From Frankia tisae (lineage in GTDB: Bacteria; Actinomycetota; Actinomycetes; Frankiales; Frankiaceae): a DNA stretch of 35,153 bases. The notes under the pieces were generated by a model that ran no database searches, had not been told where the DNA came from, and saw nothing but the letters and a program-made list of their open reading frames with translations. Location: the NCBI RefSeq assembly GCF_025403405.1, contig NZ_JANEZT010000019.1, positions 1-35,153 on the forward strand. Reading direction: 5' to 3'. The position numbers and the translations under genes are program-made. This document shows, piece after piece, positions 32,065-35,153 of this stretch. Position 1 is the first letter of the stretch. Every line of letters starts with the position of its first letter.

Positions 32065-32505
32065 GTGGAGAAGGACACCCGCACACCAGCGGGCGCCCGA
32101 AAATATCGGATCGACGCGATGTGCCACTGGCTTGAGACATCCAGGTCCGGATACTACGAATGGCGATCGAGACCCGCGTCGGCGACCAGCCGACGCCGGG
32201 CCCACCTCACCCGGATGATCATAGCTGTGTTCGACGGCTCCGACGGAACCTACGGACACCGCCGAGTCCACGCCCACCTCGCCCGCCAAGGCGAGACCTG
32301 CGGCATCGAGCTCGTGCGATCCCTGATGCGCCAGGCGCACCTGGTCGCCTGCCAGCCCCGCCCCTGGCGGCACTCCCTCACCGACGCCGGCCCCGCCGGC
32401 CCGATTCCGGACCTGGTCAACCGTGACTTCACCGCCTCCGCTCCCGGCGTGAAAATGGTCGGCGACATCAGCTACATCCCGACCTGGCAAGGATGGCTGT
32501 ACCTC
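32065..32505 (+). pseudogene. Truncated IS3-family OrfB (DDE integrase)
   Basis: About 147 residues remain: the helix-turn-helix-like MCHWLETSRSGYYEWRSRP, the YGHRRVHAHLARQG segment and the start of the catalytic core with the first Asp in VGDISYIPTWQGWLYL. The second Asp and the Glu are gone. At about 32505 the sequence changes in frame to a LanB fragment. A GTG at 32065 could start it, but normal expression would be by -1 frameshift from OrfA. It cannot be an active transposase. Confidence 0.88.
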
Positions 32506-32892
32506 GTGTTGCGGTGGCAGCGGCGGGTCACTCCGTTCGGCCTGTTCGCCGGGGTCGTTCCCGCCGCAGTGGGACCGGCCGGGGCGGCGATCGGTGGCGC
32601 GCACCGGGTGATCGTCCGTCCCGCTGCCGAGTGGATCGCGATCCTGGCCCGGGATCTCGGCCGTACTCCTGCCCTGCGGGACCGGCTCATCGTCGCGGCG
32701 GATTCCACCGCGATCGTGCGGGACGGCCGGCTGATCCTGACCCGCCGCGCCGCTATCGGCGCGCGGACGCCGGGCGCCGTTCACGAGGCATCGATCCGCG
32801 CGACCGAGTCCGTACGGGCCGCGATGGACCTGGCCGCATCGCCGGTCAGCGTCACCGTGCTCGCCGCCGTGCTCGCGGAACGTGCGCACTGA
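32506..32892 (+). pseudogene. Lanthipeptide dehydratase (LanB-type) N-terminal domain fragment
   Basis: Starting VLRWQRRVTPFGLFAGV, about 128 residues match the N-terminal glutamylation-domain pattern of lantibiotic dehydratases: the R-x-T-P-F-G-L-F-A-G motif, then IVRDGRLILTRR and the VRAAMDLAASPVSVTVLAAVLAE helices. Full LanB proteins are about 800-1000 residues, so only a slice is left, ending at a TGA (32890-32892). It is fused in frame to truncated IS3 OrfB. The 184 bases downstream show no further LanB similarity, and no precursor peptide or cyclase gene is nearby. Confidence 0.75.
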
Positions 32893-33076
32893 CCCTGCTG
32901 CCCGACGGTGACGCGGTCGCCCGCGCACGCTCGACCGCCACCTGCATCGCATCACCCGCGCGCGGCTCGACACGGCCTAGGCCCGCATCGCCCGCCGGGC
33001 GACAGTGGCTGTCGAGTAACAGTTCTCCTGGGGAGTGGGAGTCCTGGCGCCGTCCTGCGCGAGACATACCGGGATG

Positions 33077-33436
33077 TCACGTGTCCGCACGTCGCTCGTC
33101 GTAGTGGCAGCGGGCGGCTTCGACCACGTCGAGGTGATCGACGGCCCATTCCAGTATGGCGTGCACAGGGGACCGAAGGGTCCGGCCCAGGGGGGTGATG
33201 TGGTATTCGATCGCCACCGGCTCCGTGGACACGACCGCTCGCTCGACCATGCCGTTGCGCTCCAGTCGTCGCAGGCAGGCGGTCAGTGACTTCGGGGTGA
33301 CGGCGGGCATGTCCTGCCGGAGTTCGTTGAAGCGTCGGGGGCGGTCGCACAGGGCGGCCAGTACCAGCAGGGACCACTTGTCGAAGAGCTGGTCGAGCAG
33401 ATCCCGGCCGTCGCCGTCGAGCTTCACGTCGGGCAC
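33077..33436 (-). CDS. HxlR-family winged-helix regulator
   Basis: This 119-residue MarR-like regulator has the HxlR signature. FDKWSLLVLAALCDRPRRF is followed by NELRQDMPAVTPKSLTACLRRLERNGMVERAV and the wing IEYHITPLGRTL. The N-terminal cysteine used for redox sensing in some members is absent (Asp/Gly there), so it probably responds to a ligand. The GTG at 33436 has AGGGAG six bases upstream. It is divergent from an enoyl-CoA hydratase gene, with a 24-bp dyad between them, and most likely regulates that gene. Confidence 0.88.
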   Translation of the reverse strand: MPDVKLDGDGRDLLDQLFDKWSLLVLAALCDRPRRFNELRQDMPAVTPKSLTACLRRLERNGMVERAVVSTEPVAIEYHITPLGRTLRSPVHAILEWAVDHLDVVEAARCHYDERRADT

Positions 33437-33470
33437 GTCGGTCTCCCTCGCGATACCTGGTTTCGTTGAA

Positions 33471-33494
33471 GTATATCCGAGCTACTAGATATAC
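33471..33494. promoter_or_regulatory. GTATATC/GATATAC dyad between HxlR and hydratase genes
   Basis: The perfect 7-bp arms 33471-33477 and 33488-33494 are separated by 10 bases. Related GATACCT sequences occur at 33452-33458 and 33500-33506. The A/T-rich arms in a GC-rich genome and the divergent position suggest the HxlR operator and promoter overlap here. Confidence 0.5.
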
Positions 33495-33531
33495 ATCAGA
33501 TACCTAACGGCCTGACAGTGAAACGGGACTC

Positions 33532-34371
33532 ATGACCGACGCATACTCGACCCTCAAGATCTCTCTCACCGGCGGCGTGGCGCGCGTCGTGATCGACAAC
33601 CCTCCCCTCAATCTGCTCGACGCTGCCCTGATGACGGACCTGGACCGGTTCGCGGACGCCATGTCCGGCGCCCACGACATCCGAGTGATCGTTTTCGACA
33701 GCGCGGATCCGGACTTCTTCGTCGCGCATGGCGACATGACGGCCGCCGACGACCCCGCGACGTTCGTTGCCCTTCCCCTCGCGCCCGGACAGGACCAGTC
33801 CCTCAACCCGATGATGCGCCTGCACGAACGCATCCGATCGCTGCCGCAGATCACCATCGCCAAGCTGCGCGGACTGGCCCGCGGCGGCGGTGCGGAACTG
33901 CTGTCCGCGATGGACATGCGGTTCGCCTCGCTCGAGCGCGCCGCAATGGCGCAGATGGAGTGTCGGCTGGGCATCATCCCGGGCGCGGGAGGCACTGCCT
34001 ATCTGCCCGGTCTCGTGGGGCGCGCACGCGCCCTGGAAATCATCCTTGGCGGGCAGCTGATCGATGCCGCGACCGCGGAACGGATCGGATGGGTGAACCG
34101 GGCCGTGCCGGACACCGAGCTCGACCTCGTCGTCGACACCCTCGCCGCCCGCATCGCCGCTCTTCCTCCCGGCGTCGCCCGCGCCGCGACCGAAGCGGTC
34201 GACGCCGCGGCCGAGTCGATCACTCGCGGCCTGCGGAAGGCCAACGAGCTCCTCAACGGACTCTTCGTCGAACCCGCTGCAACCCGTCTCGCCAGGGCTG
34301 CACTGGCCGCCGGCGCGCATACCCGCGACGGAGAGCGCCACCTTGAGGCTCTTGTCGACGACATCACCTGA
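33532..34371 (+). CDS. Enoyl-CoA hydratase/isomerase (crotonase family)
   Basis: This 279-residue crotonase-fold protein would add water to, or isomerise, an enoyl-CoA. The CoA-binding strand is VARVVIDNPPLNLLDAAL. The first oxyanion-hole segment is FFVAHGDM, and the second is ARGGGAELLSAMDMRFAS, carrying a Glu at the place of the first catalytic glutamate. AQMECRLGIIPGAGGT carries the second. The C-terminal helical part is normal. The ATG at 33532 has only a weak ribosome site. It is divergent from the HxlR gene and convergent with the TetR gene. A distinct beta-oxidation unit is likely; the acyl chain is unknown. Confidence 0.9.
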   Translation: MTDAYSTLKISLTGGVARVVIDNPPLNLLDAALMTDLDRFADAMSGAHDIRVIVFDSADPDFFVAHGDMTAADDPATFVALPLAPGQDQSLNPMMRLHERIRSLPQITIAKLRGLARGGGAELLSAMDMRFASLERAAMAQMECRLGIIPGAGGTAYLPGLVGRARALEIILGGQLIDAATAERIGWVNRAVPDTELDLVVDTLAARIAALPPGVARAATEAVDAAAESITRGLRKANELLNGLFVEPAATRLARAALAAGAHTRDGERHLEALVDDIT

Positions 34372-34402
34372 GAACTCCTGCCGGGATGGCTTCGGGGAGT
34401 TC
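34372..34402. terminator. Hairpin between convergent hydratase and TetR genes
   Basis: GAACTCC (34372-34378) pairs with GGAGTTC (34396-34402) around a 17-base loop, filling the whole 31-base gap between the two stop codons. It probably serves both strands. Confidence 0.5.
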
Positions 34403-35153
34403 CTAGTCCCCGAGGCCGAGGATGCCGCGGGCCATCAGCAGGGTCAGGCAGTGCAGCACCTGCTCGCGGGTGAGCACCGGATGGCGCAGCCAGGCGTTGT
34501 AGGGGAACTCGGTGAGCACCGTCCACCACACGATCGTCATGGTGGCCGGCGTCGTGGTGGCGGGCGTCGTGGTGGCCGGCGTCGTCGTGCTGGCGGGCCG
34601 GCGGTGCGGCAGGCGGGCGATGATGTCCTCGAGGTGGATGCGCACCGCGCGGGCCAGCGGCCACAGCGGCGGGTTGTCCAGGATCTCGCAGGTCCAGATG
34701 TGGAACACGGTGCCGTGCCGCTCGACGATGTGCAGCCAGTCGTCGAGCCACCGCGCCAGCTCGTCGGCGGTGCCCACGGCGAGCAGCGCGTCGAAGTGGT
34801 CGCAGATGTGCACGGCGGCGCGGTACGCCAGCGTCGTGAAGATGGCGGTGCGGTCCGCCCAGTAGCGGTAGAAGGTTCCGTGCGCGACGCCGGAGCGGGC
34901 GATGATGTCGTTGACGCTGGTGCCGGCGAGCCCACGCTGCTCGAAGGCCGCGACCGCCGCCTCGGCGATCGTCTCCACGGTGGAGCGCCCCCGACCGGTG
35001 ACGGATCTGCGTAGCCCCGGCGGCAGCGGCGCGTCCCGCTGCGCGGAGACCTCCCCGGGTGACGTACCGGTGGTACCGGTGGTACCGGTGGTACCGGCGA
35101 CTCCGGTGGCACGGGCCAGAGCGGCCAGATCCGGGCGGAGGACGGGGCCGGCG
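34403..35153 (-). CDS. TetR-family regulator, 5' part beyond window edge
   Basis: The DNA-binding domain reads RSTVETIAEAAVAAFEQRG, then TSVNDIIARSGVAHGTFYRYW and ADRTAIF. A GTG at 34978 could start the protein but would cut into helix 1. The frame is open to the window edge and encodes PDLAALARATGV, a TTGTTGTTGT run from 9-bp repeats, then a linker. So the protein is probably longer, perhaps with a second domain upstream. The C-terminal effector part contains a repeated TTTPA stretch (15-bp repeats near 34545-34595), an unusual insert for this fold. Only the 3' part is seen; target genes are unknown. Confidence 0.8.
   Translation of the reverse strand, partial: AGPVLRPDLAALARATGVAGTTGTTGTTGTSPGEVSAQRDAPLPPGLRRSVTGRGRSTVETIAEAAVAAFEQRGLAGTSVNDIIARSGVAHGTFYRYWADRTAIFTTLAYRAAVHICDHFDALLAVGTADELARWLDDWLHIVERHGTVFHIWTCEILDNPPLWPLARAVRIHLEDIIARLPHRRPASTTTPATTTPATTTPATMTIVWWTVLTEFPYNAWLRHPVLTREQVLHCLTLLMARGILGLGD

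Noticed and set aside
32506-32892. An active lanthipeptide gene cluster
   Set aside because: Only a short LanB slice is present; no precursor peptide, remaining dehydratase, cyclase or exporter was seen in the flanks.

Overview
The window is very GC-rich, densely coded DNA with many GTG starts, 4-bp ATGA/GTGA gene overlaps, F420/LLM-type chemistry, TetR regulators and a giant TPR-CHAT protein. This points to a filamentous, soil-type actinomycete. A Frankia-like (Frankiales) genome fits best, but that is an inference from gene content, not from a marker gene.

Region 1 (1-21038) looks catabolic. It holds two type III CoA-transferases, an amidohydrolase, two SnoaL/NTF2-like proteins, four SDR oxidoreductases, an LLM flavin/F420 oxidoreductase and a double-domain acyl-CoA dehydrogenase. 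It also holds a complete branched-chain-amino-acid-type (Liv/HAAT) ABC importer: one LivH-LivM-LivG fusion protein, a LivF with a repetitive N-terminal tail, and two closely related lipoprotein substrate-binding proteins in opposite orientation on either side. Two TetR regulators and several dyad-symmetric operator candidates are interspersed. Together the genes suggest import, CoA activation and beta-oxidation-like breakdown of a hydrophobic carboxylic acid. The substrate cannot be read from the sequence. The SnoaL-SDR-SDR-LLM-SDR run (16935-21038) is a tightly packed operon.

Region 2 (21304-28303, minus strand) is a three-gene operon with 4-bp overlaps. It encodes a 1992-residue TPR-CHAT (caspase-like) protein with an intact Cys/His pair, a 134-residue cysteine-rich putative zinc protein and a three-TM membrane protein with an outside cysteine-containing domain. 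This is the best candidate in the window for an undescribed protease-effector (conflict or signalling) system.

Region 3 (about 28300-33000) is a mobile, scrambled zone. It contains an intact IS5-type element with imperfect inverted ends, an unrecognised helical-repeat-like protein, and an IS3-type element that keeps orfA and a -1 frameshift signal but whose orfB is cut and fused in frame to a fragment of a lanthipeptide dehydratase (LanB).

Region 4 (33077-35153) has an HxlR-type regulator divergent from an enoyl-CoA hydratase, with a long dyad between them, and a TetR regulator running off the right edge.

A recurring oddity is 17-bp tandem duplication. It occurs at the 3' end of the amidohydrolase and exactly over the start codons of the second CoA-transferase and the LLM oxidoreductase. 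In the latter two it creates short decoy reading frames that end in an ATGA overlap with the true start.

No tRNA, rRNA or CRISPR array was seen.
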